DNA of 64,000 nt, taken from NCBI RefSeq assembly GCF_001423405.1, contig NZ_LMNS01000036.1, positions 1-64,000 on the forward strand, read 5' to 3'. The first letter of the stretch is position 1. Every line of letters begins with the position of its first letter. This document shows positions 37,974-45,736 of the stretch, piece by piece. The notes under the pieces are model-generated. The model ran no database searches. It worked only from the letters and a program-made list of their open reading frames with translations, and was not told the DNA's origin. Both the position numbers and the translations under genes were made by a program. Source of the DNA: Methylobacterium sp. Leaf123 (GTDB lineage Bacteria; Pseudomonadota; Alphaproteobacteria; Rhizobiales; Beijerinckiaceae).

Positions 37974-38019
37974 AACATTGTAACATCCTCGCGATGAAAC
38001 ATTGTAACGTGACAATGTT
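37974..38019. promoter_or_regulatory. AACATTGT half-sites upstream of the TonB receptor, metalloregulator operator candidate
   Basis: AACATTGT-N6-ACAATGTT at 37998-38019 is a perfect 8-bp-arm inverted repeat, and an identical AACATTGT half-site lies 24 bases upstream at 37974-37981. Both are followed by AAC. The block ends 12 bases before the receptor start. The ATGTTAC-like half-sites resemble Zur boxes of alphaproteobacteria, which would suit a zinc receptor. The regulator identity is inferred. Confidence 0.6.
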
Positions 38020-38031
38020 GGATCGACGGGA

Positions 38032-40242
38032 ATGCGACGCGGACGTTCGGGACGGATGCTGTTGGCGGCGGGGGCGGTGCTGACGGGCGTGCCCGGAACC
38101 GTGCTCTCGGCGCGGGCGCAGGAGGCGGCCACGCTGGAGGAGATCAGCGTGACCTCGGTGAGCCCGATCCAGGCCCGCTCCGCCGCTCCGTCACCCACGC
38201 CCCTGCCCGCCCTGGCAGCCGAGGTGCTTCCGGTGGTGACGAACACCTTCTCGCCGGTCACCGTGATCCCGCAGGACCGGATCGCCCGCGACCAGCCGCG
38301 CACGCTCGGCGACGCGCTGGCCGACCGGCCCGGCATCTCCGCCTCGACCTACGCGCCGGGGGCGGCTTCGCGGCCGATCGTCCGCGGCCTCGACAACGCC
38401 CGGGTGCGCATCCAGGAGAACGGCATCGTCAACGGCGGCGTGTCGGATCTCGGCGAGGACCACGCGGTGCCGGTCAACCCGCTCAATGCCAGCCGGATCG
38501 AGGTGATCCGCGGACCCGCAACGCTGCGCTACGGCTCGGGGGCGATCGGCGGCGTGGTCTCGGCCGAGAACAATCAGGTGCCGACCTTCATTCCCGCCCG
38601 CGGGATCGCGGGCCAGGTCACGACGGGATTCACCACGGTCGATAACGGCCGGCTCGGCGCGGCCAGCGTCGATGCGGGCGCCAACGGCATCGCGGTCCAC
38701 GCCGACGGGTTCGCGACCGCGACCGATTCCTACGCGATCCCCGGCGGCATCCAGCGCAACTCGGCGACCGAGACGCAAGGGGGCTCGGTCGGCATCTCGG
38801 CCATCGGCGACCGCGGCTTCCTCGGCATCTCCTACAGCCACTTCAACGCGCTCTATCAGATCCCCGGCGGCGAGGCGGAGGAGGCCCGCACCCGGCTCAA
38901 CCCGAACCAGGACCGCGTGCTCGCCCGCGGCGAATATCGCCCGCTGGAAGGTCCGTTCGAGGTGCTGCGCTTCTGGGCCGGCGGTTCGGTCTACCGCCAC
39001 GAGGAGATCGGCTTCGGCCATAGCCACGGGCACGACGACCACGATCATGATCACGACCATGACCATGACCACGGGCAGGGGCATGGGGGGCCGGCCGGCG
39101 AGGGCGTGCAGGCGATCTTCAAGAACCGCGAGGTCGAAGCCCGGTTCGAGGCGCAGCACGTGCCGGTCTTCACCGCGCTCGGCACGCTCACCGGCGCGGT
39201 CGGCGTCCAGACGAGCCGGCGGGTGCTCAACTCGCAGCTCGAGAGCTTCCTGCCGCCGACCGAGTCGCGGGTGCTGGCCGCCTACCTGTTCGAGGAACTG
39301 GCGGTCGGCGGGGGGCTCCGGCTCCAGGCCGCGGGCCGGATCGAGGGCGACCGGCTCAACAGCATCGCGACGCAGTTCCCCGGCAGCTACCTTCCGACGG
39401 ATGGGGACCCGCTCAGCTACGCCCTGACGCGCCGCTTCGCCCCCAAGAGCCTCAGCTTCGGCGCCCTGCAGGATCTGCCCTACGGCTTCGTGGCGAGCCT
39501 GAACGGCTCCTATGTCGAGCGGGCGCCGACCGGCCCCGAACTGTTCTCGCAGGGGCCGCACCACGCCTCGGCGACCTTCGAGATCGGCGATCCGACCCTG
39601 CGGCTGGAGCGCGCCCGCACCGCCGAGATCTCCCTGCGCCGGGCGGAGGGGCCGCTGCGGCTCGACGCCACCGGCTATGTCACGCGCTACACCGGCTTCA
39701 TCTTCCGGCGCGACACCGGGAACCGCTGCGACGACGATTTCGGCTCCTGCGGTTCCGGCGACGAGCTGCGCCAGATCGTCTATTCGCAGGCCAATGCCAG
39801 CTTCTACGGCGCCGAGATCGGCGCGCAGCTCGACCTTCTGCCCGTGGGCGACGGCTGGGCGGGCCTCGAGGCGCAGTACGATTTCGTCCGCGCCCAGTTC
39901 GACGACGGAAGCTACGTGCCGCGCATCCCGCCGCACCGCCTCGGCGGCGGCGCCTTCGTGCGGGCGAATGGCTGGTTCGCGCGGATCAACCTGCTCCACG
40001 CCTTCGACCACATCGAGATCGCCCCGTTCGAGACGACGACGCCGGGCTGGAACGACCTGCGCGCCGAACTCGCCTACACCCAGGCGCTCGACCCCACGGT
40101 CTACGGCGCCACCGAGGTGACGCTCGGGCTCCAGGGCCGCAACCTGCTCGACGACGACATCCGCAACTCGGCCTCGTTCAAGAAGGATGAGATCCTGCTG
40201 CCGGGCCGCAACGTCCGCCTGTTCCTGACGGCACGGTTCTGA
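38032..40242 (+). CDS. TonB-dependent receptor, ZnuD-like, with His-rich loop
   Basis: This 736-residue outer-membrane receptor probably imports zinc or a zinc complex. It has a signal peptide, a TonB box-like LEEISVTSVS near residue 36, a plug domain (RTLGDALADRPGISASTYAPG, RPIVRGLDNARVRIQENG, RIEVIRGPATLRYGSGAIGG) and a barrel ending in VRLFLTARF. At about residues 328-352 an external loop is made of His-Asp repeats (HSHGHDDHDHDHDHD...), a metal-catching feature of ZnuD-type receptors. A cysteine pair occurs in the loop NRCDDDFGSCGSG. Palindromic sites lie immediately upstream. Confidence 0.88.
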   Translation: MRRGRSGRMLLAAGAVLTGVPGTVLSARAQEAATLEEISVTSVSPIQARSAAPSPTPLPALAAEVLPVVTNTFSPVTVIPQDRIARDQPRTLGDALADRPGISASTYAPGAASRPIVRGLDNARVRIQENGIVNGGVSDLGEDHAVPVNPLNASRIEVIRGPATLRYGSGAIGGVVSAENNQVPTFIPARGIAGQVTTGFTTVDNGRLGAASVDAGANGIAVHADGFATATDSYAIPGGIQRNSATETQGGSVGISAIGDRGFLGISYSHFNALYQIPGGEAEEARTRLNPNQDRVLARGEYRPLEGPFEVLRFWAGGSVYRHEEIGFGHSHGHDDHDHDHDHDHDHGQGHGGPAGEGVQAIFKNREVEARFEAQHVPVFTALGTLTGAVGVQTSRRVLNSQLESFLPPTESRVLAAYLFEELAVGGGLRLQAAGRIEGDRLNSIATQFPGSYLPTDGDPLSYALTRRFAPKSLSFGALQDLPYGFVASLNGSYVERAPTGPELFSQGPHHASATFEIGDPTLRLERARTAEISLRRAEGPLRLDATGYVTRYTGFIFRRDTGNRCDDDFGSCGSGDELRQIVYSQANASFYGAEIGAQLDLLPVGDGWAGLEAQYDFVRAQFDDGSYVPRIPPHRLGGGAFVRANGWFARINLLHAFDHIEIAPFETTTPGWNDLRAELAYTQALDPTVYGATEVTLGLQGRNLLDDDIRNSASFKKDEILLPGRNVRLFLTARF

Positions 40243-40263
40243 GGCCGATCCTCCCGCCCGAGC

Positions 40264-40704
40264 CTACTTGCCGCGGGCCGGCTTTGGCGCCGGCCGCTCG
40301 GGCGGCGTGACGGCGCCCGCCACCGTCCAGTGGCACACCGCCGTGCCCTTGAGGGTGAGGCAGTCATAGGCGCGGCCGTTGAGGGCGACGTGGTCGGCGA
40401 GCCCCATGACCGTGGCGCGGTCCACCGGGCTGCAACCGAGATCGGATTTCGGATCGCTCGCGACCGCAAGTGCAGCCGCCCGGTCCTCGCCGGTGCTGCG
40501 CAGGAGGCCGCGCAGATTGGCCAGCGAGGTGCAGCCGACCACGGACACGGGCCGGGCCGCTCCCTTCTGATCGCCGGCCCGCCCTCCCGCACCCTGCCCC
40601 GTGCCTTGCGCAGCAGCGCCCGGCGCGGACAGCGCGAGGGTGACGGCAGCCAGGGCCGCCGGGGCGGCGAGGCTTCGGAAGGCGATGGGCGGCAGGCGGG
40701 ACAT
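40264..40704 (-). CDS. Secreted hypothetical protein with four cysteines
   Basis: This 146-residue protein has a long signal peptide (cleavage near GAAA-Q at about 33). A Gly/Gln-rich linker follows, then a domain with cysteines in VVGCTSLANLR, DLGCSPVDRATVMG, YDCLTLKG and AVCHWTVAG, likely forming two disulfides. It ends in a Pro/Lys-rich tail. It is convergent with the receptor gene (21 bases apart). I do not recognise the family. Confidence 0.68.
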   Translation of the reverse strand: MSRLPPIAFRSLAAPAALAAVTLALSAPGAAAQGTGQGAGGRAGDQKGAARPVSVVGCTSLANLRGLLRSTGEDRAAALAVASDPKSDLGCSPVDRATVMGLADHVALNGRAYDCLTLKGTAVCHWTVAGAVTPPERPAPKPARGK

Positions 40705-40828
40705 GGTTCGGTCTCGGACGGGGAAGCCTGATCCCGATCGGCGGGTGCCGTTTTTCGGGACGAGAGCCGAGGCCCGGCATATCATGCCCGGCGCTCCGGA
40801 CCGAGCCTTGGGCGGCCGGGGCGATGCC

Positions 40829-41344
40829 TCACGATCCCGCGCGGGCCTGCTGCGCCCGCAGCTTGGCGTAGCGCTTGAGAACCCGCTCGCGACGCAGCCG
40901 GGTCAGCCGGTCGATCCAGAAGATGCCGGCGAGCTGGTCGATCTCGTGCTGGAGGCAGGCGGCCCGCAGGCCCTCGGCCTCCTCCTCGTGCTCGGCGCCG
41001 TCGAGGTCGCGGTAGCGCACCCGGATCCGGGCCGGCCGCTCGACCGGCTCGACCACGCCCGGCATCGAGACGCTCCCCTCCGGATGCGCGGCCCGCTCGG
41101 GCGAGGCCCAGGCGATGACGGGATCGATGTAGACCGCGTGCGGCTCGTCCGGCTGAAGCCGGATCACCACCACCCGCTCCGGGCGCCCGATATGGATCGC
41201 GGTCAACCCCATCGCCGAGACGGCGCCCAGCGTGTCGAGCACGTCCGCGGCGACCGCGCGCAAGGCCTCACCGGTCCCGGCGACGGGTTCGGCCGCCCGG
41301 TGCAGGCGCGCATCGGGATAGAGGATCAGCGGGCGGACGGGCAT
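40829..41344 (-). CDS. Peptide deformylase homologue lacking two metal ligands
   Basis: This 171-residue protein aligns with peptide deformylase throughout, but the active site is altered. Motif 1 GxGLAAxQ reads AMGLTAIHIG, motif 2 EGCLS reads EGSVS (metal-binding Cys replaced by Ser91), and motif 3 HExxH reads HEIDQ (second metal His replaced by Gln137). The catalytic Glu134 is kept. It is therefore unlikely to be a normal iron deformylase and may be a non-catalytic paralogue or have another role. A true def gene must exist elsewhere. Confidence 0.85.
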   Translation of the reverse strand: MPVRPLILYPDARLHRAAEPVAGTGEALRAVAADVLDTLGAVSAMGLTAIHIGRPERVVVIRLQPDEPHAVYIDPVIAWASPERAAHPEGSVSMPGVVEPVERPARIRVRYRDLDGAEHEEEAEGLRAACLQHEIDQLAGIFWIDRLTRLRRERVLKRYAKLRAQQARAGS

Positions 41345-41787
41345 GCAAGCAGGTTCCGGGGGCTGGCAACAGGGCGGCGGGACCGATGCGCGCCCGCAGC
41401 CTTGAGATGCAGCCGTGAGATCGAGTCAAGCACCCCCGCTCGGTGCGCCGTCGAGGATCGCCGCGCCCCAGCGTATGGGACGGGGACGGCAAGCCCGTCC
41501 GAAGACGGACCGTCGATACGATCGGGCTGGCGCCCATGGGAGTAATGGGACGGATGGCCCCCGAATTCGGCTCCAGGAATCCCGGCCCGCACCCCAATTC
41601 GCACAACCGCCCCTCGAAGGGCAGCGCATGCCTTCGGCGGCATCCGAAGGATGAACATTGGATTTCGACGGCCTGCATTTTCTCCTGGCTGGGGAATACC
41701 TGCAGCGGCGCATCCTCCAATACAGGATACGGGAACCGCTCCGGGGGCGATGCATTGTCGTCTCAACCCACAACGGAGCAATCCCTC
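41345..41787. other. Divergent intergenic stretch
   Basis: No supported gene lies in these 443 bases. An inverted repeat CCTTCGG-CGGCAT-CCGAAGG occurs around 41632-41651. The right part carries the promoter of the small basic secreted protein. Confidence 0.4.
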
Positions 41788-42048
41788 ATGAAAACCATGA
41801 CGACCCTGCTCGCCGGCGCCATCGTCGCGGCGACCATGATCGCCGCGGTGCCGGCTTCCGCGCAGTCGATCACCATCGGTCCGGACGGACGGCCGGGATT
41901 CGATCTCCGCTCCCGAGGGCAGCGCGACCGCGACGAAAGCCGCGAGATGCGCAGGCGCGACCGGGGCGACTATTATCGCGAGCAGCGCTACCGGGATCGC
42001 GACCGGTACGAGCGCCGCGGTTACGAGCGTCGCGGCTACGATTACTGA
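41788..42048 (+). CDS. Small secreted Arg/Tyr/Asp-rich protein
   Basis: This 86-residue protein starts with a clear signal peptide (MKTMTTLLAGAIVAATMIAA, cleavage after ASA-Q). The mature part begins ITIGPDGRPGFDLR and is then dominated by Arg, Asp and Tyr (RDRDRYERRGYERRGY). Such RDR/RRGY-rich small exported proteins are common and uncharacterised in Methylobacterium. GGAG lies about 9 bases before the ATG, and an intrinsic terminator follows 83 bases after the stop. Confidence 0.75.
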   Translation: MKTMTTLLAGAIVAATMIAAVPASAQSITIGPDGRPGFDLRSRGQRDRDESREMRRRDRGDYYREQRYRDRDRYERRGYERRGYDY

Positions 42049-42131
42049 TCGGGGCGCGAGACCCCACTTTGAGAAGCCCGGTCTCGCTCGACCACGATCG
42101 GGGTGTGGCCTCCCTTAAGAGACGACGGAAC

Positions 42132-42156
42132 GGGGCTGGGTGACCGGCCCCTTTTT
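42132..42156 (+). terminator. Rho-independent terminator
   Basis: GGGGCTGG (42132-42139) pairs with CCGGCCCC (42144-42151) across a GTGA tetraloop, and TTTTT follows directly. This is the clearest intrinsic terminator in the window and ends the transcript of the small secreted protein gene. Confidence 0.85.
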
Positions 42157-42633
42157 CGTGGCCGGAGAACAGGCCCATCCCCCGAGCCCAAGCCGGGCGC
42201 CCCCACCCCGGACCCTCCCCGCGCCTTCGGGATGCACCAGCGATCGTTCGACGGTTCGAATCAGCGGCAGCGGCCGTTTGCAGCATCCCCAACAAATGTT
42301 GTCGTCACGACAATGTTACGCCGAGAAAAATCACTCCGGCCCGACGATAGACCAGCGTAATTGCTCCGAATGGCCAAGTTTCTTCCTCGAATGTTCGCTT
42401 TGCGCGAAGAGCAGTGCTTGGCGGAAACCTTTGCGCCGCTTGCACGGTTACCGCATCGAATCTAACCATGCTCCGTCGATCGGTGGCTGCCTTGGGCAAG
42501 GCCTTCGATGCCTCCGGAAGGGACGCGGCGCCGGCTTGTTTCCTCGCTCGCTTCGACGAACGGGACGGCCTTTTCGGCCGAGGACGGGACGCATTTCATA
42601 CGGGGTGCCGCGGCGAGCGGAGGAGGAACCCGG
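42157..42633. other. Long leader region upstream of the cold-shock gene
   Basis: No gene is supported here. A 15-bp palindrome TTGTCG-TCA-CGACAA lies at 42299-42313 inside AATGTTGTCGTCACGACAAT. The sequence after 42330 is relatively A+T-rich. A long 5' leader is typical of cold-shock genes, whose mRNAs are structured and temperature-sensitive. Confidence 0.4.
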
Positions 42634-42843
42634 ATGCAGACTGGTACCGTGAAATGGTTCGATGAGATCAAGGGTTACGGGTTCATCCAGCCCGATACCG
42701 GGGGCAAGGACGTGTTCGTGCATATCTCCGCCGTCCAGCAGGCGGGCCTGCGCGGCCTCGTCGAGGGACAGAAGGTCAGCTTCGACGTCGAGAACGACCG
42801 CCGCAGCGGCAAGCCGGCCGCGGTCAACCTTCAGGCCAGCTAA
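42634..42843 (+). CDS. Cold-shock domain protein
   Basis: This 69-residue single-domain RNA chaperone carries both nucleic-acid-binding motifs, RNP1 KGYGFIQP and RNP2 VFVHIS, after the usual start TGTVKWFDE. GGAGGAGGAA precedes the ATG. It melts secondary structure in mRNA at low temperature or under stress. The next gene downstream encodes a DUF6481 protein, an arrangement I have seen in related genomes. Confidence 0.93.
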   Translation: MQTGTVKWFDEIKGYGFIQPDTGGKDVFVHISAVQQAGLRGLVEGQKVSFDVENDRRSGKPAAVNLQAS

Positions 42844-43072
42844 GGCTGGATACGCTGGACGCTTGGGGAGCCTGCCTTTAAACCTGATTCCATCCCGCAA
42901 CAGGTCGGAAAATGTAACCGGAGCCGCCCCGAACAGGGGCGACATCTGTTGCGTGTTGCGGCGCACTCGTGCATCGACTGCGCCGGTTCTATAAATGGCT
43001 CCATCCGAGTCCAGGCTGCCCGGACTGTGACTGATCCGGCATCCGGCCGTGTCAATGCATGAGAAAGGTCAT

Positions 43073-43453
43073 ATGAGCGCATTCGACTTCAGGAATTTCG
43101 AAGACCGCCGCCAGAGCTCCCAAGCCGCCAAGGCGGCATTGCTCGAGAAGTTCAAGGCCCGGACCCCGCTTGACGATCCGGAGATGCGTGCGAAGGCCCA
43201 GGCCCGTGCCGAGGTGGCCCGCGCCCGCGACGAGCGCGCCCGCGAGCGCGAGCGGATCCGCATCGAGACCGAGCGGAAGGCGGCGGAGGAGAAGCGCCTG
43301 CGCGAGGAAGCCGAGCTCGCCGCTCAGCTCGCCCGCGAGGCTGCCGAGGCCGCCGCACTGGCCGAGCGCAAGGCGGCCGAAGCCGCGGAGAAGAAGGCGG
43401 CCCGCGACGCGCGCTATGCCGCCCGCAAGGCCAACGTCAAGATTCGTCGCTGA
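43073..43453 (+). CDS. DUF6481 family protein, charged alpha-helical
   Basis: This 126-residue protein begins FDFRNFEDRRQSSQAAKAAL with a KFKARTPLDDPEM segment, matching the DUF6481 pattern. The rest is a single long charged helix rich in Arg, Glu, Ala and Lys (coiled coil), with a basic C terminus NVKIRR. It may bind RNA or ribosomes, but no function is known. The ATG at 43073 has AAAGGT 8 bases upstream. A 9-bp-stem hairpin follows. Confidence 0.78.
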   Translation: MSAFDFRNFEDRRQSSQAAKAALLEKFKARTPLDDPEMRAKAQARAEVARARDERARERERIRIETERKAAEEKRLREEAELAAQLAREAAEAAALAERKAAEAAEKKAARDARYAARKANVKIRR

Positions 43454-43465
43454 GCCTCCCGCGGA

Positions 43466-43487
43466 CGCTCCCGGCCCTCCGGGAGCG
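43466..43487 (+). terminator. Hairpin after the DUF6481 gene
   Basis: CGCTCCCGG (43466-43474) and CCGGGAGCG (43479-43487) form a perfect 9-bp stem with a CCCT loop, 13 bases after the stop. No U-run follows. Confidence 0.55.
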
Positions 43488-43802
43488 CCGCAAAGCCGAC
43501 CCGCCAAAGCGATCGGCTGTTTTTCGATACGCCCCCACGCGCCGGACGCTTCGAGCCCGGCGCGTTTTCTTTTGCCCCTCCGCCTCGCTGCGGCGCGATG
43601 CGGGACCGCTCGGCGGCATCCGTCCGGAAGACCGGCGGCATTCTCTGTGGGCAGACTACGCAGTTCGTGGCCGCGATCGGCCGGCAACGCTTGGCAAGTC
43701 CGTCGTCCACGACGTTAGAGTGCCTCATAACGACGCCCGGTTACGAAGCGTTCTCACTCCGGCGACGGACGCGCGGCGGGGCCGAACAGGGAGGGCCGAG
43801 CA
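43488..43802. other. Intergenic stretch
   Basis: No gene is supported. Near 43718-43745 the sequence AGAGTGCCTCATAACGACGC resembles one arm of the family 1 repeat without a partner arm. Confidence 0.35.
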
Positions 43803-44117
43803 TTGCGTGTCCTGGGCAACCACTTTGGTCCATCGGCCCGGTGCGGTCTGACCGCGGCCGGTCTGCTTCTCGCCACGCTTCTCGGAACGGGCCTCGGGCC
43901 GTCGCCCGCCGCCGCGCAGAGCGAGCCGCCGATCCGCAGCGCGGAGGACGCGTTCTGCCGCAGCGAGGCGCGGGCGCAGGTCTTCTCCGCGCCCGACCCG
44001 CTCAATCTCGGCCTGCGCGAGATCGGCCGCCGCATCTGGGCGAGCTGCATGGACCGGACCCAGCGCAAGGCCCATCCGAACAAGGGACAGAAGCCGCGCA
44101 AGCGCCGCCACCGCTGA
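43803..44117 (+). CDS. Small secreted hypothetical protein
   Basis: This 104-residue protein uses a TTG start (43803) preceded by GGAGGG. A hydrophobic segment (residues 14-33, GLTAAGLLLATLLGTGLG) and PAAAQ form a signal peptide. The mature part has two cysteines (DAFCRSEARAQ, RIWASCMDRT) and a strongly basic tail (KGQKPRKRRHR). It does not match a family I know. Confidence 0.6.
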   Translation: MRVLGNHFGPSARCGLTAAGLLLATLLGTGLGPSPAAAQSEPPIRSAEDAFCRSEARAQVFSAPDPLNLGLREIGRRIWASCMDRTQRKAHPNKGQKPRKRRHR

Positions 44118-44187
44118 GCGCAGAATCGCCCTCGCGCACGAGCGGGGCCGTCCCCACATCCTGCGGGAGACAAGCAGGAGACGCGTG

Positions 44188-44562
44188 ATGGGCTTACTCG
44201 ACGGGCTGCTCGGGCATGGCAGCGACCTCTCCGCGGACGAGGTGGACCGGCAGCTCGCCGGGGTGCTGGCGCCGGGCGAGAGCGTGCGCGTCGCCTTCAA
44301 GGTGATCCGCGACCTGATGATCTTCACCGACCGGCGGCTGATCCTGATCGATCGCCAGGGCATGACCGGCCGCAAGGTCGAGTACCTGACTGTGCCCTAC
44401 CGTGCGATCACCTCGTTCTCGGTCGAGACCGCGGGCAGCTTCGACATGGATTCGGAGCTGAAGATCTGGGTCTCGGGGCGGCCCGACCCGATCCAGCGCA
44501 CGCTCAAGCGCGGCGCCGACATCCTGGGCATCCAGCAGGCCATCGCCGGCTCGCTGAAATAG
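44188..44562 (+). CDS. Bacterial PH-domain protein
   Basis: This 124-residue protein matches the bacterial PH-like (bPH_1) family: GVLAPGESVRVAFKVIRDLM, FTDRRLILIDRQGMTGRKVE, SVETAGSFDMDSELKIWVSG and IQRTLKRGADILGIQQAIA. Members are cytoplasmic beta-barrels of unclear role. AGGAG lies 7 bases before ATG 44188; a GTG at 44185 is also in frame. Confidence 0.85.
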   Translation: MGLLDGLLGHGSDLSADEVDRQLAGVLAPGESVRVAFKVIRDLMIFTDRRLILIDRQGMTGRKVEYLTVPYRAITSFSVETAGSFDMDSELKIWVSGRPDPIQRTLKRGADILGIQQAIAGSLK

Positions 44563-44884
44563 GCTGCACGCCGAGGCCGCGACCGGACCGGCGCAGCAGC
44601 GGCCTCGCCGCCCTCCCTGGCCTCACCCTTGCCATCGGGAGAGAATCCCTCTAAAGGCCCGGCCTTCGCGTTCGCTCCGGCCGGGGGCTGAACGGACGGT
44701 GCTGTTCGCAGCATAGGGTCAATCACTCCTGACTGATCCGTCGTCCGGTGTCTCCGCCTTCGATCAACCGCTCGGGCCATCATCACGGCTCGAAGGGCTT
44801 GGCGCCGAGAGAATGCGAGACGAACCGGCCCGACACACCCGCGACGCGCGGGCGGGCTTCCTTATGGCAAGGAAAGGCCCAAGA
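44563..44884. other. Intergenic stretch upstream of rpsF
   Basis: This stretch holds the promoter and leader of the ribosomal protein cluster. I see no recognisable S6:S18-binding leader structure by eye and no gene. Confidence 0.35.
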
Positions 44885-45340
44885 ATGCCTCTCTACGAGC
44901 ACGTCTTCCTGGCGCGCCAGGACGTGACGGCCCAGCAGGTCGAGACCATGGTCGAGACCTACAAGGGCGTCATCGAGACGGGCGGCGGCACGATCGAGAA
45001 GATCGAGTCCTGGGGCGTCAAGTCCCTCGCTTACCGTATCAAGAAGAACCGCAAGGCGCATTTCACGCTCCTCAACATCTCCGCCCCCCCGGCCGCCGTG
45101 GCCGAGATGGAGCGCCAGATGCAGATCTCCGAGGACGTGCTGCGCTTCATGACCGTTCGCGTCGAGCAGCTGGAGGCCGAGCCTTCCGCGATGATGCAGA
45201 AGCGCGACCGCGACGACCGGAAGGACCGCGACCGCGGTGACCGTCCGCGCCGCCGTGACGACGACTTCGGTGGCGGCGACCGTGGTGATCGCGGCGACCG
45301 CGGCGACCGTCCCGAGCGCAACTTCGGCGGGGAGAACTAA
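44885..45340 (+). CDS. rpsF: 30S ribosomal protein S6
   Basis: This 151-residue protein is S6, which binds S18 and the central domain of 16S rRNA. The conserved core is PLYEHVFLARQDVTAQQVE, WGVKSLAYRIKKNRKAHF and EDVLRFMTVRVE. After about residue 105 there is a long charged tail made of Arg-Asp-Gly repeats (RDRDDRKDRDRGD..., GDRGDRGDRGD), longer than in many bacteria. The true start is ATG 44885; the upstream open frame lacks similarity. rpsR follows after two bases. Confidence 0.95.
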   Translation: MPLYEHVFLARQDVTAQQVETMVETYKGVIETGGGTIEKIESWGVKSLAYRIKKNRKAHFTLLNISAPPAAVAEMERQMQISEDVLRFMTVRVEQLEAEPSAMMQKRDRDDRKDRDRGDRPRRRDDDFGGGDRGDRGDRGDRPERNFGGEN

Positions 45341-45342
45341 TC

Positions 45343-45597
45343 ATGGCATTCGGTGCTGGTGGTGGCGGCGGTGGCCGTCGTCCGTTCTTCCGTCGTCGCA
45401 AGAGCTGCCCGTTCTCGGGCGAGAACGCTCCCAAGATCGACTACAAGGACGTGAAGCTGCTCTCCCGCTACGTCTCGGAGCGCGGCAAGATCGTTCCCTC
45501 GCGCATCACGGCCGTCTCGGCCAAGAAGCAGCGTGAGCTCGCCCAGGCGATCAAGCGCTCGCGCTTCCTCGGCCTGCTGCCCTACGTCATCAAGTAG
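45343..45597 (+). CDS. rpsR: 30S ribosomal protein S18
   Basis: This 84-residue protein is S18, partner of S6. A Gly/Arg-rich start (GAGGGGGGRRPFFRRRKSCP) leads into the conserved core IDYKDVKLLSRYVSERGKI, ITAVSAKKQRELAQAIKRSR and FLGLLPYVIK. It is translated from the same mRNA as rpsF, with two bases between them. Confidence 0.97.
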   Translation: MAFGAGGGGGGRRPFFRRRKSCPFSGENAPKIDYKDVKLLSRYVSERGKIVPSRITAVSAKKQRELAQAIKRSRFLGLLPYVIK

Positions 45598-45607
45598 GAC
45601 GTTTCCC

Positions 45608-45669
45608 GGCCCGCTTCCCAGCGGGCCGATCGACACCGTGAGGGCGGCCCTTCCCAAAAGGGGCCGTCC
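45608..45669 (+). terminator. Two tandem hairpins after rpsR
   Basis: GGCCCGC-TTCCCA-GCGGGCC (45608-45627) is perfect, and an imperfect GGGCGGCCCTT/AAGGGGCCGTCC stem follows at about 45642-45669. They may attenuate transcription into the DUF2232 gene. Confidence 0.5.
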
Positions 45670-45736
45670 GATCGTTGGGGCCTCGTTTCCTTGCCCCTAA
45701 CCCTGCCCATCACGGGACAGCGGGACAGCGGATTTT

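Noticed and set aside
39036..39080. Tandem GACCATGACCAC-type DNA repeat
   Set aside because: It encodes the His-Asp loop of the TonB receptor in frame, so it is coding rather than a separate element.
42241..42270. GGTTCGAATC, like the T-loop of a tRNA
   Set aside because: The flanking bases do not pair into a T-arm, and no acceptor, D or anticodon stem can be drawn around it.
45195..45335. Tandem short DNA repeats resembling a degenerate CRISPR array
   Set aside because: The repeats are in frame with rpsF, encode RGD/DRG, and have no spacers.
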